Counted from the first letter of the stretch, positions 8,264 through 16,853 are shown. The stretch: DNA of 64,000 bases from CAVRZR01 sp964354215 (GCA_964354215.1 CAYGYT010000002.1:62001-126000), one strand, 5' to 3'. The notes: a model not told the origin generated them from the sequence alone. Numbers and translations are program-made.

Positions 8264-8902
8264 GTGAACTACACCCTCATGGCCATCCAGTTCGCGTTGC
8301 TCCTGCCCGCGATCGTCATACACGAGGTGTCACACGGCTGGGTGGCCTACCTGCTCGGCGATCCCACGGCCAAGGATCGCGGGCGCCTGTCGGCGAACCC
8401 TCTCCGCCACATCGACCCGTGGGGTACGCTCCTGCTCCCTGCGTTACTCCTTGCGTTCTCTGGAGGAAGGGCGGCGTTCGGGTACGCAAAGCCGGTTCCC
8501 ATCAATCCGCATAACTTCAAGGACTACCGCCGAGGGATGTTCCTCACGGGAATCGCCGGACCGACATCGAACCTACTCCTTGCGCTCGTCGCAGGTCTGG
8601 CGGTGCGCATGTTCGGCCTCACGAGCTGGGTGATGCTTGGCATCTACTACTTCACACTCGTGAATCTCACGCTGCTCTTCTTCAACCTCATCCCGATCCC
8701 GCCACTGGACGGGTCGCGCGTGTTGCCCCTGTTCCTGTCCGACCGCGCGATGCAGACGTATCACCAGGCCGAACAGTACGGGTTCGTCATTTTGCTCGCC
8801 GTGCTCTGGATTGTGCCGAGTGTCTTTCACGTCGACCCGATCGGCGTGTATCTCGGAGCCACCGTCGAACGGCTTATGCCGCTTCTCACGGGAGTGAGCT
8901 GA
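8264..8902 (+). CDS. Site-2 protease-type membrane metalloprotease (M50, short form)
   Basis: A 212-residue polytopic membrane protein of the short peptidase M50 group. Zinc ligands are visible in the first membrane segment, IHEVSHGW, with His20, Glu21 and His24 of the HExxH motif, and the third ligand motif NLIPIPPLDGSRVLP lies near residue 149. Four to five hydrophobic segments are present and there is no PDZ domain, as in the SpoIVFB-like or archaeal-type short site-2 proteases. The family cleaves substrates within the membrane. GTG 8264 follows GAAAGG by 7 bases. In many Gram-positive genomes this gene sits beside trpS and scpA-scpB, as it does here apart from two inserted membrane-protein genes. 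Substrate unknown. Confidence 0.88.
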   Translation: MNYTLMAIQFALLLPAIVIHEVSHGWVAYLLGDPTAKDRGRLSANPLRHIDPWGTLLLPALLLAFSGGRAAFGYAKPVPINPHNFKDYRRGMFLTGIAGPTSNLLLALVAGLAVRMFGLTSWVMLGIYYFTLVNLTLLFFNLIPIPPLDGSRVLPLFLSDRAMQTYHQAEQYGFVILLAVLWIVPSVFHVDPIGVYLGATVERLMPLLTGVS

Positions 8903-9005
8903 CGAGCGCAACTCCCCCGTGCTGCTGTCGTCCTCCCGCCCGTTCGCCTGTGACGAACCGCCCGCGGAAGGGTATCTTCATTGGCAGCAGCTGGAAGGGG
9001 GAGCC

Positions 9006-9812
9006 ATGCGCCGGTCCGTGAGATTCGCGTTGTGCGGTTTCGTCGTCCTCATGGTCATCGCAACGGTGGTGGTGCCGTCCGTCGGTGTGGCCCAAGAGAC
9101 CACCGCTACCACGACGGCCAGTACCGGCGGCACAGACGTGGGAGGTGTCTACGGATACACGGGAGTCACCGGTAGCGGCAAGAAGAGGGGCGGTACGGCG
9201 ACGATCATCGACTACGGAGACTACATCTCCATCAGCACGACGGTCCGCAACATAGCGGCAGTGGGAAACGTGCCGGTCAACGTACGCGGCGACAAGGTGG
9301 TAATCGAGCCGGGCCGCGTGACAGTGCACATTTCAGATGACATTTCCATCGGCAGTGGCGTCGGCGAACTGACGTTCAGGAAGAAGGGCAACCGGTGGGC
9401 CGTGAGAGGGGCAGGCCAAGGAGAGGCACTGGGCGCGAAGGGAACCGTCACCGTGACGGGTTTCAGTCACAGCGGCTCCTGGAAGCCCACGGACCCGCCA
9501 CCGGAAGCCTCGCCGCTCGTCAAGATCTTCAACCGGGTGCTGAGCGCAGTGACTCCGTCGAAGCCGCAGCCGAGCCCCGACGCCGTCAAGATGATGGCCA
9601 CGGTGTTCGCCATCATGTTCGCGATGGCGATGATGGCCGTGGAGACGGCTGTGTTCGGTTCAGCTGCAACAGGTGCCTCTGCGTCCGGCACGTCCGGCGC
9701 ACCTCCGGGGCCCGGGTCGGCACCTCCTGCCAGCCCGAAGCAGCCGATGTCACCATCACCGGCTCAGGCGGCGCAGCCCGAAGAGGGCAGCCCCGCAGGA
9801 TCGCCGGACTAG
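9006..9812 (+). CDS. Secreted or membrane protein with Pro/Ala-rich tail, function unknown
   Basis: A 268-residue protein not recognised. Residues 1-~33 form a signal peptide or anchor (RRSVRFALCGFVVLMV... ending SVGVAQ). A Thr/Gly-rich linker precedes a ~100-residue beta-rich domain with repeated V-x-V-x patterns (residues ~60-150), then a Pro-rich hinge, a Met/Ala-rich hydrophobic segment at about 200-220 (MMATVFAIMFAMAMMA) and a C-terminal Pro/Ser/Ala/Gly tail. The ATG at 9006 has GGAAGGGGGA upstream; the in-frame extension to 8919 is not protein-like. It is followed 10 bases later by another membrane protein with a strong AGGAGG, so the pair is probably co-expressed. Topology suggests a domain outside the cell held by one or two helices. 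Confidence 0.7.
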   Translation: MRRSVRFALCGFVVLMVIATVVVPSVGVAQETTATTTASTGGTDVGGVYGYTGVTGSGKKRGGTATIIDYGDYISISTTVRNIAAVGNVPVNVRGDKVVIEPGRVTVHISDDISIGSGVGELTFRKKGNRWAVRGAGQGEALGAKGTVTVTGFSHSGSWKPTDPPPEASPLVKIFNRVLSAVTPSKPQPSPDAVKMMATVFAIMFAMAMMAVETAVFGSAATGASASGTSGAPPGPGSAPPASPKQPMSPSPAQAAQPEEGSPAGSPD

Positions 9813-9822
9813 GAGGTGTGAG

Positions 9823-10290
9823 GTGGACGTCTTCACGTGGATGAAGGTCGGCGCTCTGGTACTCGTCGTCCTGCTGGAACTGGTGTTCCTTCTGGTGCAG
9901 TCTCGCGCACGGCGGTACTCGAAGGGCGCGGAGATTGCGCGGGCCGTAGTGGCAGTCCTGGCATTCGCCGGCGTCCTCTGGGTGACCGGCGCGCGCATCT
10001 CCATCGTCTGGTCGGTCACGGCCGCCGTCATAGGACTCGCACTCGGATACCTGAGCGGGTCGACCTCGAAGTACTTCGACTCGGCCAAAGGCAAAGCCAT
10101 CAAGGCCTCCATGTGGCCGGCGGTCGTGACCGTTCTCGGCTACACGCTGGTCATGGCCGCCACGCTGTTCGGGACCAACGTCATCGTGTCGGCCTTCATG
10201 CTCGTAGCGCTGCTCGGGACTTGCATGACGGTCGGCGCCTCGATCGCCGAGGCAATGCGCGGGGGTTCGGCGGTAGCGGCAGCCGCCTAG
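9823..10290 (+). CDS. Four-helix membrane protein, function unknown
   Basis: A 155-residue protein with four or five hydrophobic helices (about residues 7-25, 38-55, 60-78, 95-115 and 118-140) and little else. A short charged loop, SRARRYSKGAEIAR, follows helix 1 and another, SGSTSKYFDSAKGKA, lies in the middle. GTG 9823 is placed 6 bases after a perfect AGGAGG, which decides the start; the upstream in-frame extension to 9673 has Arg/His-rich, non-coding composition. It immediately follows the secreted protein at 9006-9812, so the two may form a complex in the membrane. I recognise no family. Confidence 0.65.
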   Translation: MDVFTWMKVGALVLVVLLELVFLLVQSRARRYSKGAEIARAVVAVLAFAGVLWVTGARISIVWSVTAAVIGLALGYLSGSTSKYFDSAKGKAIKASMWPAVVTVLGYTLVMAATLFGTNVIVSAFMLVALLGTCMTVGASIAEAMRGGSAVAAAA

Positions 10291-10358
10291 GAGCGCGGTA
10301 TCCGGAACTCTCGCCGTGCGCGCGCCTCGGGATGCGCGCCGCCGTGCGGTGCTCGAGC

Positions 10359-10374
10359 TATCCTGCGCTATCAT
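10359..10374 (+). promoter_or_regulatory. Candidate -10 elements before trpS
   Basis: TATCCT (10359-10364) and TATCAT (10369-10374) occur in a GC-rich gap just before trpS. Either could be a -10 element for transcription starting around 10373-10381. No good -35 is visible. Confidence 0.3.
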
Positions 10375-10411
10375 GAACCGCACCTCGCCACCGACCTCGG
10401 AGCGTCCTCGC

Positions 10412-11407
10412 ATGCCCAAGAAGCGCACCCTCACCGGCTACCGCCCGACCGGAAAGCTCCATCTCGGCCACTGGTTCGGCAACCTGCAGAACATGCTCGA
10501 GCTTCAGCATGACTACGACGCCTACTACTTCATCGCCGACTGGCACGCCCTCACGAGCGACTGGGCAGACACGTCGCTCATTCGGCAGTACACCGAAGAG
10601 ATGGTGCTCGACTGGGTGGCCGCAGGACTCGATCCGAAGGTCTGTACGATCTATCGCCAGTCGGATGTACCCGAGGTCGCCGAGCTCGCACTGTACTTCT
10701 CGATGGTGACGCCGATGCCCTGGCTCGAGCGCGTGCCGTCGTACAAGGAGCAGCGTGACCAGATTACCGACAAGGACCTCGGGAACGTCGGCTTCTTCCT
10801 CTACCCGCTCCTTCAGGCGGCCGACATCGCGATCGTGCTCGCCGATGCGGTGCCGGTGGGCGAGGACCAACTTCCACACCTCGAGCTCACTCGCGAGATC
10901 GTGAGACGCTTCAACAACACGTTCGGGGACTACCTCGTGGAGCCCCAGGCGATCGTGCCCAAGGAAGGCTCCCGAGTGCCGGGCACCGACGGCCGCAAGA
11001 TGAGCAAGTCGTACGGGAACGCGATCTTCATCTCCGACCCGCCGGAAGAGATCCGCGCCAAGGTATCGGCCATGCTCACCGACCCGGCACGCAAGCTCAA
11101 GACCGATCCGGGCGACCCCGACATCTGCCCCCTCCACCAGATCCACAGGCTCATCGGCGATCCTGCCGATGTCGCGGAGTTCGACCGCTGCTGCCGTGTT
11201 GCGGAATGCGGCTGCGTTGCGCACAAGAAGAAGCTCGCCGAGGACCTCGTCGCGTATCTGGCAGTCTTCCAGGCCCGTCGCGCGGAGCTTGCGGCACGGC
11301 CCGGCTTCGCATGGGAGGTGCTCGCCGGAGGCGCCGAGAAGGCGCGGCCGGTGACCACCGAGGTTGCAGAGACCTGCCGCAGACTCGTCCGGATCGACGA
11401 GGCGTAG
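10412..11407 (+). CDS. trpS: Tryptophanyl-tRNA synthetase
   Basis: A 331-residue class Ic aminoacyl-tRNA synthetase that charges tRNA-Trp. The HIGH-type motif appears as PTGKLHLGHWFGNLQ near residue 10 and the KMSKS loop as DGRKMSKSYGNAI near residue 195. The C-terminal region contains a short Cys pattern (CCRVAECGC) seen in some bacterial TrpRS. I favour ATG 10412 because GGAG lies about 9 bases upstream and the family N-terminus begins with the K-R-x-L-T/S-G-x-x-P-T-G block. An in-frame ATG at 10373 would add 13 residues and would sit 8 bases after a TATCCT element. The gene precedes scpA with 13 bases between them. Confidence 0.95.
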   Translation: MPKKRTLTGYRPTGKLHLGHWFGNLQNMLELQHDYDAYYFIADWHALTSDWADTSLIRQYTEEMVLDWVAAGLDPKVCTIYRQSDVPEVAELALYFSMVTPMPWLERVPSYKEQRDQITDKDLGNVGFFLYPLLQAADIAIVLADAVPVGEDQLPHLELTREIVRRFNNTFGDYLVEPQAIVPKEGSRVPGTDGRKMSKSYGNAIFISDPPEEIRAKVSAMLTDPARKLKTDPGDPDICPLHQIHRLIGDPADVAEFDRCCRVAECGCVAHKKKLAEDLVAYLAVFQARRAELAARPGFAWEVLAGGAEKARPVTTEVAETCRRLVRIDEA

Positions 11408-11420
11408 GCGACCGCTCGCC

Positions 11421-12173
11421 GTGCCCACCTACACGGTCAAGACCGAGGTCTTCGAGGGACCGTTCGACCTGCTTCTTCACTTGGTTTCCAAGCAGAAGCT
11501 CGACATCGGCTCGATCTCGATATCCGAGATCGCCGACCAGTACCTCGAGCACCTCGACCGGATGCACGAGCTCGACCTCGACGTCGCGAGCGACTTTCTG
11601 GTGCTCGCTGCAACCTTGCTCGAGATCAAGGCGGCGCGGCTCCTGCCCACGGAGGAAGCGTATATCGGGGACGAGCTCGACGACCTGTCGCCCGAGGAAG
11701 CGCGGGCGCTCCTCGTGGCGCGCTTGCTCGCCTACAAGCAGTTCAAGAACGTGGCGGGGGAGTTCTCAGCACGTCTCGAAGCGGAATCACACATGCACCA
11801 CCGGCAAGCAGGCTTGGAAGAGCCGTTCTTGAAGCTCATGCCGGACTATCTCGAAGGCCTGACCCTGCGGGGCCTTGCGGTGATCTGCGCCGATCTACTG
11901 CATCGCCGCGAGAGGTTCCTGCTCGAGGCAGAACACGTGGCGAGCGTTCCCATTTCGCTGGAGCTGCACGCCGAGACCGTCACGAATGCGCTCAGGCGTA
12001 CGAAGCGCACGACGTTTCGCGAGCTCGTAGGGAAGGAACCTACGCCCGAGCTCGTCGTCGTGACTCTCCTCGCAGTTCTCGACTTGTATCGACGAGCCGA
12101 GGCGGACCTCGAGCAGGAGGAACTCTTCGGCGACATCATCGTGACCCGATGCGACAAGGAGCGGTCAGCGTGA
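11421..12173 (+). CDS. scpA: Segregation and condensation protein A
   Basis: A 250-residue kleisin that bridges the SMC heads in the condensin complex needed for chromosome segregation. The N-terminus YTVKTEVFEGPFDLLLHLV is the family hallmark (F-x-G-P-L/F-D-L-L-L-x-L-I). The middle is acidic and the C-terminal winged-helix part (RTTFRELV ... VVTLLAVLDLYRR) binds the other SMC head in studied members. GTG 11421 gives the expected N-terminus; longer in-frame starts lie inside trpS. The last four bases overlap the scpB start (GTGA), as is usual for this pair. Confidence 0.95.
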   Translation: MPTYTVKTEVFEGPFDLLLHLVSKQKLDIGSISISEIADQYLEHLDRMHELDLDVASDFLVLAATLLEIKAARLLPTEEAYIGDELDDLSPEEARALLVARLLAYKQFKNVAGEFSARLEAESHMHHRQAGLEEPFLKLMPDYLEGLTLRGLAVICADLLHRRERFLLEAEHVASVPISLELHAETVTNALRRTKRTTFRELVGKEPTPELVVVTLLAVLDLYRRAEADLEQEELFGDIIVTRCDKERSA

Positions 12174-12796
12174 CCAAGGCAGCCCCATCATCCGCCCTTC
12201 GCGGCGCCATCGAGGCGCTCCTCTTCGTCTCCGACGAGCCCATCTCGGCCAGCCGCATCGCCAAGGTGCTCGATGCCAACGCATCCGATGTCGCAGCGCA
12301 GCTTGCCGCCCTCGCAGAGGAGTACCGGCAGGGCGAACGCGGCTTCCAGCTCAGGGAAGTCGCGGGCGGGTGGCGTTTCTACACCCATCCCGCCTATCAC
12401 GACCAGATCGAGACGTTCGTGCTCTCCTGGGACACCCGCCGTCTGTCCCAGGCGGCACTTGAAGCGCTGGCGGTGATCGCCTACCACCAGCCCGTGACTC
12501 GCGCGGGCGTGAACGCGGTGCGTGGCGTGAACAGCGAGGCTGTTCTCGCCTCCCTCGTTGAGAAGGGCCTCGTGCGCGAGGCGGGCCGAGACACGGAGCA
12601 AGCGAACGCCATCATCTACGGGACGACCAAGGCCTTCCTCGAGAAGTTCGGCTTGACGGACCTGAGCGACCTCCCGCCTTTGGAGGAGTTCGCACCGGAC
12701 GCAGAAACCGAGAATGCGATCCGCGACCGGCTCTCCGCCATTGAAGGCCCCTCGCTCTCCGACGGCGACGAGGACGACGTGGCCGAGGTCGACTAG
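12170..12796 (+). CDS. scpB: Segregation and condensation protein B
   Basis: A 208-residue dimeric winged-helix protein that binds ScpA and completes the SMC-ScpAB condensin. Family features are RGAIEALLFVSDEPIS near the N-terminus, then TRRLSQAALEALAVIAYHQPVTRAGVNAVRGVNSE summarised here as the conserved L-S-x-A-x-L-E-x-L-A-I-I-A-Y-x-Q-P segment at ~90-120, and YGTTKAFLEKFGL near 160. The tail is acidic. GTG 12170 follows AAGGAG by 7 bases and overlaps the scpA stop. rluB starts 9 bases downstream, a gene order conserved in many Gram-positive bacteria. Confidence 0.95.
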   Translation: MTKAAPSSALRGAIEALLFVSDEPISASRIAKVLDANASDVAAQLAALAEEYRQGERGFQLREVAGGWRFYTHPAYHDQIETFVLSWDTRRLSQAALEALAVIAYHQPVTRAGVNAVRGVNSEAVLASLVEKGLVREAGRDTEQANAIIYGTTKAFLEKFGLTDLSDLPPLEEFAPDAETENAIRDRLSAIEGPSLSDGDEDDVAEVD

Positions 12797-12805
12797 GCGA
12801 GTACG

Positions 12806-13570
12806 ATGACCGCCGAACCAGATGCACCGGACCCTGACGTCGTGCCCATGCGACTCCAGAAGTTCCTCGCCCGCGCGGGCGTGGCCTCTCGGCGAGGAAG
12901 CGAGGACCTCATGACCGCGGGGCGTGTTGCGGTGAATGGCGTCGTGGTGTCGGAGCTCGGCGCGCGCGTGGATCCCACGCGCGATCGCGTCGAGGTCGAC
13001 GGGGCCGCGGTCACACTCTCCTATGCTCCCGCGTACCTGGCGCTCAACAAACCCGCAGGCTACGTGACGACCATGAGCGACCCTCACGGCCGCTCGACCG
13101 TCGCTGAACTCGTGCCCACGGACGACTACCCCGGACTGTTTCCTATCGGGCGTCTCGATCTGGATACGACCGGCCTCTTGCTGTTCACAACCGACGGCGA
13201 GCTCGGATTCCGGCTTCTGCACCCTCGGTTCCACGTCGAGAAGACGTACGACGTCGAGGCCGACGGCTGCATTGACGATCGATCGCTCATGGCGCTCCAG
13301 CACGGAGTTGAGCTCGAAGACGGCCTCACTGCACCGGCAAGGGTGCGACTGCTGGATTCGGCGGGGACATCCCACGTCGAGATCGCTATCCGCGAAGGGC
13401 GGAAACGGCAGGTGCGCAGGATGTTCTCGGCGGTCGGACACCCGGTAATCGCCCTTCACAGGGTCAAGTTCGGTCCGATCGACCTTGGGTCGCTTCAGGC
13501 GGGCAACGTGCGCCACCTCTCGGATGCAGAAGTTGCCGCGCTCAAGCATGCGGCGGGGACGGAGGGGTAG
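12806..13570 (+). CDS. rluB: 23S rRNA pseudouridine synthase, RluB/RsuA family
   Basis: A 254-residue protein. An S4 RNA-binding domain occupies residues ~15-75 (MRLQKFLARAGVASRRGSE). The catalytic domain follows with GRLDLDTTGLLLFTTDGEL near residue 115, which contains the catalytic Asp of the RsuA/RluB/E/F group, and EGRKRQVRRMF near 195. Members modify uridines in rRNA; the position next to scpB matches the Gram-positive RluB. ATG 12806 precedes a ~14-residue Pro/Asp linker; the later ATG at the start of MRLQKF is also possible. Its stop codon overlaps the GTG of cobU by one base. Confidence 0.9.
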   Translation: MTAEPDAPDPDVVPMRLQKFLARAGVASRRGSEDLMTAGRVAVNGVVVSELGARVDPTRDRVEVDGAAVTLSYAPAYLALNKPAGYVTTMSDPHGRSTVAELVPTDDYPGLFPIGRLDLDTTGLLLFTTDGELGFRLLHPRFHVEKTYDVEADGCIDDRSLMALQHGVELEDGLTAPARVRLLDSAGTSHVEIAIREGRKRQVRRMFSAVGHPVIALHRVKFGPIDLGSLQAGNVRHLSDAEVAALKHAAGTEG

Positions 13571-14205
13571 TGGCACTCGTCGTCTTCACGGGCGGAGCGC
13601 GCAGCGGCAAGTCCGCGCTCGCCCAGGACCTCGCTCGTGTTCGCCGGCTCGACGGCGCACGAGTCGTCGTGGTCGTTTTCGGCGACGGGTCCCGCGACCG
13701 CGAGATGGCGCGCCGCATCGAGCGACACCGCAACGACCGTCCAGCTGATCTGCACGTCGTGGAGGCTTCCGACAGCCAGTCCTGGCTCGAGTCGATCGCA
13801 GACGGCACAGTGGTGCTGGTGGACTGTCTGGGCACGCTCGTGACGCGTGCGCTTGACGAGGCGATGAGCGCCGGTGGTATCGACGTCGCGACTTCGGGGC
13901 CTTCTGACGCTGACGAGCTCTCCGAGAGCCTGGAGACCGACGTCGAGACCCGCGTTCGGAGCGTCGTTGACGTGCTCATCGCGCGGCTGGGCGACACGAT
14001 CGTCGTCACGAACGAGGTCGGCGACGGCGTCGTTCCTGCGTTCGCCTCCGGCCGGCTCTTTCGTGACGTGCTCGGCCGAGCGAATCGTCGCCTCGTGCAA
14101 GCGGCCGACGCGGCCTATCTGGTCGTCTGCGGCCGCGCCATCGAGCTCAGCGCGCTTCCCGTTGCGGCCAGCTGGCCCGAAGACGAGCTGTCAGGAGACG
14201 CATGA
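13570..14205 (+). CDS. cobU: Adenosylcobinamide kinase / adenosylcobinamide-phosphate guanylyltransferase
   Basis: A 211-residue bifunctional enzyme that phosphorylates adenosylcobinamide and then transfers GMP to it, the activation step for assembling the lower ligand of cobalamin. The P-loop VFTGGARSGKSALAQ is at residues 5-19, and RHRNDRP near residue 52 contains the His region that carries GMP in the family. TNEVGDGVVP near 155 is also typical. GTG 13570 overlaps the rluB stop, and the end overlaps cobT by four bases, so the four cobalamin genes form a tight unit. An acidic insertion (SDADELSESLETDVE) near residue 118 replaces a shorter loop in many homologues. Confidence 0.93.
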   Translation: MALVVFTGGARSGKSALAQDLARVRRLDGARVVVVVFGDGSRDREMARRIERHRNDRPADLHVVEASDSQSWLESIADGTVVLVDCLGTLVTRALDEAMSAGGIDVATSGPSDADELSESLETDVETRVRSVVDVLIARLGDTIVVTNEVGDGVVPAFASGRLFRDVLGRANRRLVQAADAAYLVVCGRAIELSALPVAASWPEDELSGDA

Positions 14206-15311
14206 CCGCCGCAGCCGAGACAAGTAGGACGGGTAACATCGCTGAACTCATGCGTCTCGTCGGCGACATCGTGCCTCCGGATCCGGCGTGGGAGTCTGCG
14301 GCGTGGGAGAGGCTCGATGCCCTCACGAAGCCGCCACGAAGCCTCGGACGGCTCGAAGAGCTCGCGGCGCGAGTAGCGTGCGTTCAGAGAACGACGCGCC
14401 CCGACGTTAGCAGAAAGCGCATCGTGCTCATGGCGGGAGACCACGGTGTGGTCGCCGAGGGAGTATCACCGTATCCCCAGGACGTGACGTGGCAGATGGT
14501 CGCGAACTTCGTTCGCGGTGGAGCTGCCATCAACCAACTGGCTGCCTCTGTTCGTGCCGAGCTCACGCTCGTCGACATCGGCGTCGCATCCGACGTCTCG
14601 GCTCTCGACTGTGTCGTCCACGCCAAAGTCGCCCCGGGCACCGCCAACATCGCGATGGGGCCGGCGATGTCTGCCGAGCACGCCGTCGAAGCGCTCCTCA
14701 CCGGCATCCGCCTCGCGCGCGAGGCCGCAGCTGAAGGTGTCTCCCTTCTCGGCACGGGGGAGATGGGCATCGGCAACACGACCGCAGCGACCGCGCTCAC
14801 GTGCGCCTTCACCGGCGCGGACCCCGATGAAGCGACCGGTCGCGGCACCGGGCTGGACGACGCGGGGGTGCGGCACAAGTCCTCAGTGGTTCGCCGCGCG
14901 CTCAAGGCGAACGCCGGCGCGCTCGCCGACCCCTTTCACACCCTCGCGGCACTCGGCGGGTTTGAGATCGCGGGGCTTGCCGGCGTCATTCTCGGCGCGG
15001 CGTCCTCCGAGACCTGCGTCGTGGTCGATGGCTTCATCTCCGGGGCGGCCGCACTTGCGGCGGTGGCCCTGTGCCCCGCGTGCCTCGGCTACGTCTTTCC
15101 GTCCCATCGCTCTGCCGAGCGCGGGCACGCTCTCGTCCTCGAGCACCTCGGCCTCAACCCTGTTCTGGATCTCGACATGCGCTTGGGAGAGGGAACGGGC
15201 GCAGCACTCGCCTTCGGCATCATCGATGCCGCGTGTCGAATGATGTCTGGAATGGCAACGTTTGCGGAGGCAGGCGTTTCCGATGCTCCCACCGACCGGG
15301 CCGACGCGTGA
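14202..15311 (+). CDS. cobT: Nicotinate-nucleotide-dimethylbenzimidazole phosphoribosyltransferase
   Basis: A 369-residue enzyme that makes alpha-ribazole phosphate from nicotinate mononucleotide and dimethylbenzimidazole (or another base). Conserved blocks visible are LTKPPRSLGRLEELA near residue 42, MAGDHGVVAEGVSPYPQDVTWQM summarised here as the AGDHGV motif near 80, GEMGIGNTTAATAL near 185, and DLDMRLGEGTGAALAF near 325, with the catalytic Glu in GEGTGA. It overlaps cobU and cobS at both ends. No bluB is visible, so the origin of the base is open; salvage is possible. Confidence 0.95.
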   Translation: MTAAAETSRTGNIAELMRLVGDIVPPDPAWESAAWERLDALTKPPRSLGRLEELAARVACVQRTTRPDVSRKRIVLMAGDHGVVAEGVSPYPQDVTWQMVANFVRGGAAINQLAASVRAELTLVDIGVASDVSALDCVVHAKVAPGTANIAMGPAMSAEHAVEALLTGIRLAREAAAEGVSLLGTGEMGIGNTTAATALTCAFTGADPDEATGRGTGLDDAGVRHKSSVVRRALKANAGALADPFHTLAALGGFEIAGLAGVILGAASSETCVVVDGFISGAAALAAVALCPACLGYVFPSHRSAERGHALVLEHLGLNPVLDLDMRLGEGTGAALAFGIIDAACRMMSGMATFAEAGVSDAPTDRADA

Positions 15312-16078
15312 GCTCGACGCGTCCGCATCCGCTCCGCGACGTCGCGCTTGCGCTCTCGACGCTCACCGTAGTGCCGATGGGGGTGGCGTGGCCGGAAGGG
15401 GAGCGCACTGACGTTCCGGGCTACTACCCCTTTGTCGGCCTTCTCGTGGGCGCGTTCGCGTATGCGGTTCAGATGCTCTTCGCGATCCCCGGGTGGAACG
15501 TACGCGCTCCCCTGGTGGTCGCCGCCTGCATCGTCGCGCTTCTGGCTCTCTCGACACGAATGCTCCACTGGGACGGTCTTGGTGACGTCGCCGACGCGTT
15601 CGGCGCTCACGACCGCGCACGGCGTCTCGAGATCATGGGCGACAGTTCGATCGGCGCCTTCGGCGTGACGGCTATCGCACTGTGCGTGGTGCTCCAGACC
15701 GCGTCGCTCGCTCAGCTGGTCGCTCCTGGCCGTGCCTGGGGGCTCGTGGCCGTACCCGTGTTCTCTCGGCTCGCGGCGACGTTCGCCGCCTGGTTCGGGA
15801 AGCCGGCACGAACGACCGGGCTCGGGGCGTCCGTCATCGGGGCGCCGAGGCCGGGTGCGCTGGTCCCCGTCGTGCTGACGCTTGCGCTCGTTGCTGTGCT
15901 GAACGTACTCGCGTGGAGCGTACCCGGGGTCGTGCTGACCGTTGTTGGGGTGGTGACGGCGCTCGTCGTGCCTCACCTGCTCGCGCTTCGATTCGGTGGT
16001 GTGACCGGGGACGTGATGGGCGCAAGCGTGGTCCTGGTGGAGACAGTACTGTTCGCCTTTCTCGCGCTCTGGTTGTGA
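15308..16078 (+). CDS. cobS: Adenosylcobinamide-GDP ribazoletransferase (cobalamin synthase)
   Basis: A 256-residue integral membrane enzyme that joins adenosylcobinamide-GDP with alpha-ribazole (phosphate), the last ring-closing step of cobalamin. It has the N-terminal block LSTLTVVPMGV, then GYYPFVGLLVG, the acidic motif HWDGLGDVADAFGAHDRARRLEIMGDSSIGAFG around residues 95-125 (D-G-x-x-D metal site quoted in part: HWDGLGDVADAF) and the C-terminal GGVTGDVMGA. Six or so helices are evident. GTG 15308 overlaps the cobT stop; the upstream open frame is a shadow of cobT. Confidence 0.93.
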   Translation: MSSTRPHPLRDVALALSTLTVVPMGVAWPEGERTDVPGYYPFVGLLVGAFAYAVQMLFAIPGWNVRAPLVVAACIVALLALSTRMLHWDGLGDVADAFGAHDRARRLEIMGDSSIGAFGVTAIALCVVLQTASLAQLVAPGRAWGLVAVPVFSRLAATFAAWFGKPARTTGLGASVIGAPRPGALVPVVLTLALVAVLNVLAWSVPGVVLTVVGVVTALVVPHLLALRFGGVTGDVMGASVVLVETVLFAFLALWL

Positions 16079-16081
16079 GCC

Positions 16082-16705
16082 ATGGAGACCCGCTTCCTCA
16101 TCGTGCGCCACCCGGAGACCCTGGCCAACGCGACCGGTCGCTACGTCGGCCGGGGTGACGCGCCCTACACCGCGTTGGGTACGCAGCAGGCTGAGCTCCT
16201 CGTCTCGGAGGTAGTCAGCTGGAGACCGGAGCGGATCGCCTCAAGCCCGCTCAGGCGCACGCGCGAGGTGGCAGACGCCGCCGCGCGACAACTCGGCGTG
16301 TGCGCCGTGATCGACGAGCGTCTTACCGAGCTGGACTTCGGCCGGGCGGAAGGGATGACGCTTGCCGAAGTCACCGCGGCAGGACTCGAATTCGACTTCG
16401 AGTGCGCCGAGGCCCCCGTCGCGCCGGGAGGTGAGTCTCGGCAGGACATCTACCTCCGCTCGGTGGCCTTCGCGCTCGAACAGGCACAGGTCGGCGGGAC
16501 GCTTGCGGTCGTCACCCACGGCGGAGTGTTCCGTTCGCTTCTCGTCCACCTCCTCGGGCTGTCACTCGATTCAATCTGGTGCTTCGACATCCGTCCCGGA
16601 CAGATCGCCGAGGTGCAACTGTCCGACGGTCACGGCACCCTGGTTGCCTTCCGCCGACCAGATGCCGAGGATCTGGCCACCGCCGAGGGCGAGCCGAACA
16701 GATAG
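16082..16705 (+). CDS. cobC: Histidine phosphatase, probable alpha-ribazole phosphatase
   Basis: A 207-residue member of the phosphoglycerate-mutase-like histidine phosphatases. The catalytic N-terminus reads FLIVRHPETLANATG, so the usual RHG is RHP, while the second catalytic His is in VVTHGGVFR near residue 142, and SSPLRRTREVA and LTELDFGRAEG match the family. Position, 3 bases after cobS, suggests removal of the phosphate from alpha-ribazole phosphate (CobC), but the family is broad and other phosphate esters are possible. An approximately 145-base gap with a promoter candidate separates it from hisC, so it likely ends the cobalamin unit. Confidence 0.75.
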   Translation: METRFLIVRHPETLANATGRYVGRGDAPYTALGTQQAELLVSEVVSWRPERIASSPLRRTREVADAAARQLGVCAVIDERLTELDFGRAEGMTLAEVTAAGLEFDFECAEAPVAPGGESRQDIYLRSVAFALEQAQVGGTLAVVTHGGVFRSLLVHLLGLSLDSIWCFDIRPGQIAEVQLSDGHGTLVAFRRPDAEDLATAEGEPNR

Positions 16706-16749
16706 CCGTTCCGTCCGCCGAACGACCGCGCTTCCTCCCCGAGGCGCGC

Positions 16750-16778
16750 TTGCCGCTGCTAGTGCGACCTGCGACAAT
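16750..16778 (+). promoter_or_regulatory. Candidate promoter TTGCCG-N17-GACAAT before hisC
   Basis: TTGCCG at 16750-16755 and GACAAT at 16773-16778 are 17 bases apart, with transcription expected near 16785. It lies in the only sizeable gap between the cobalamin genes and the hisC-aroF run. Confidence 0.4.
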
Positions 16779-16853
16779 CCTCGGCAACCCTTCGCCCCTG
16801 GGAATTCCCGCACCCAGGAGCGCGAGGACCCAGCGAGGAACTGGACTCGTGCC

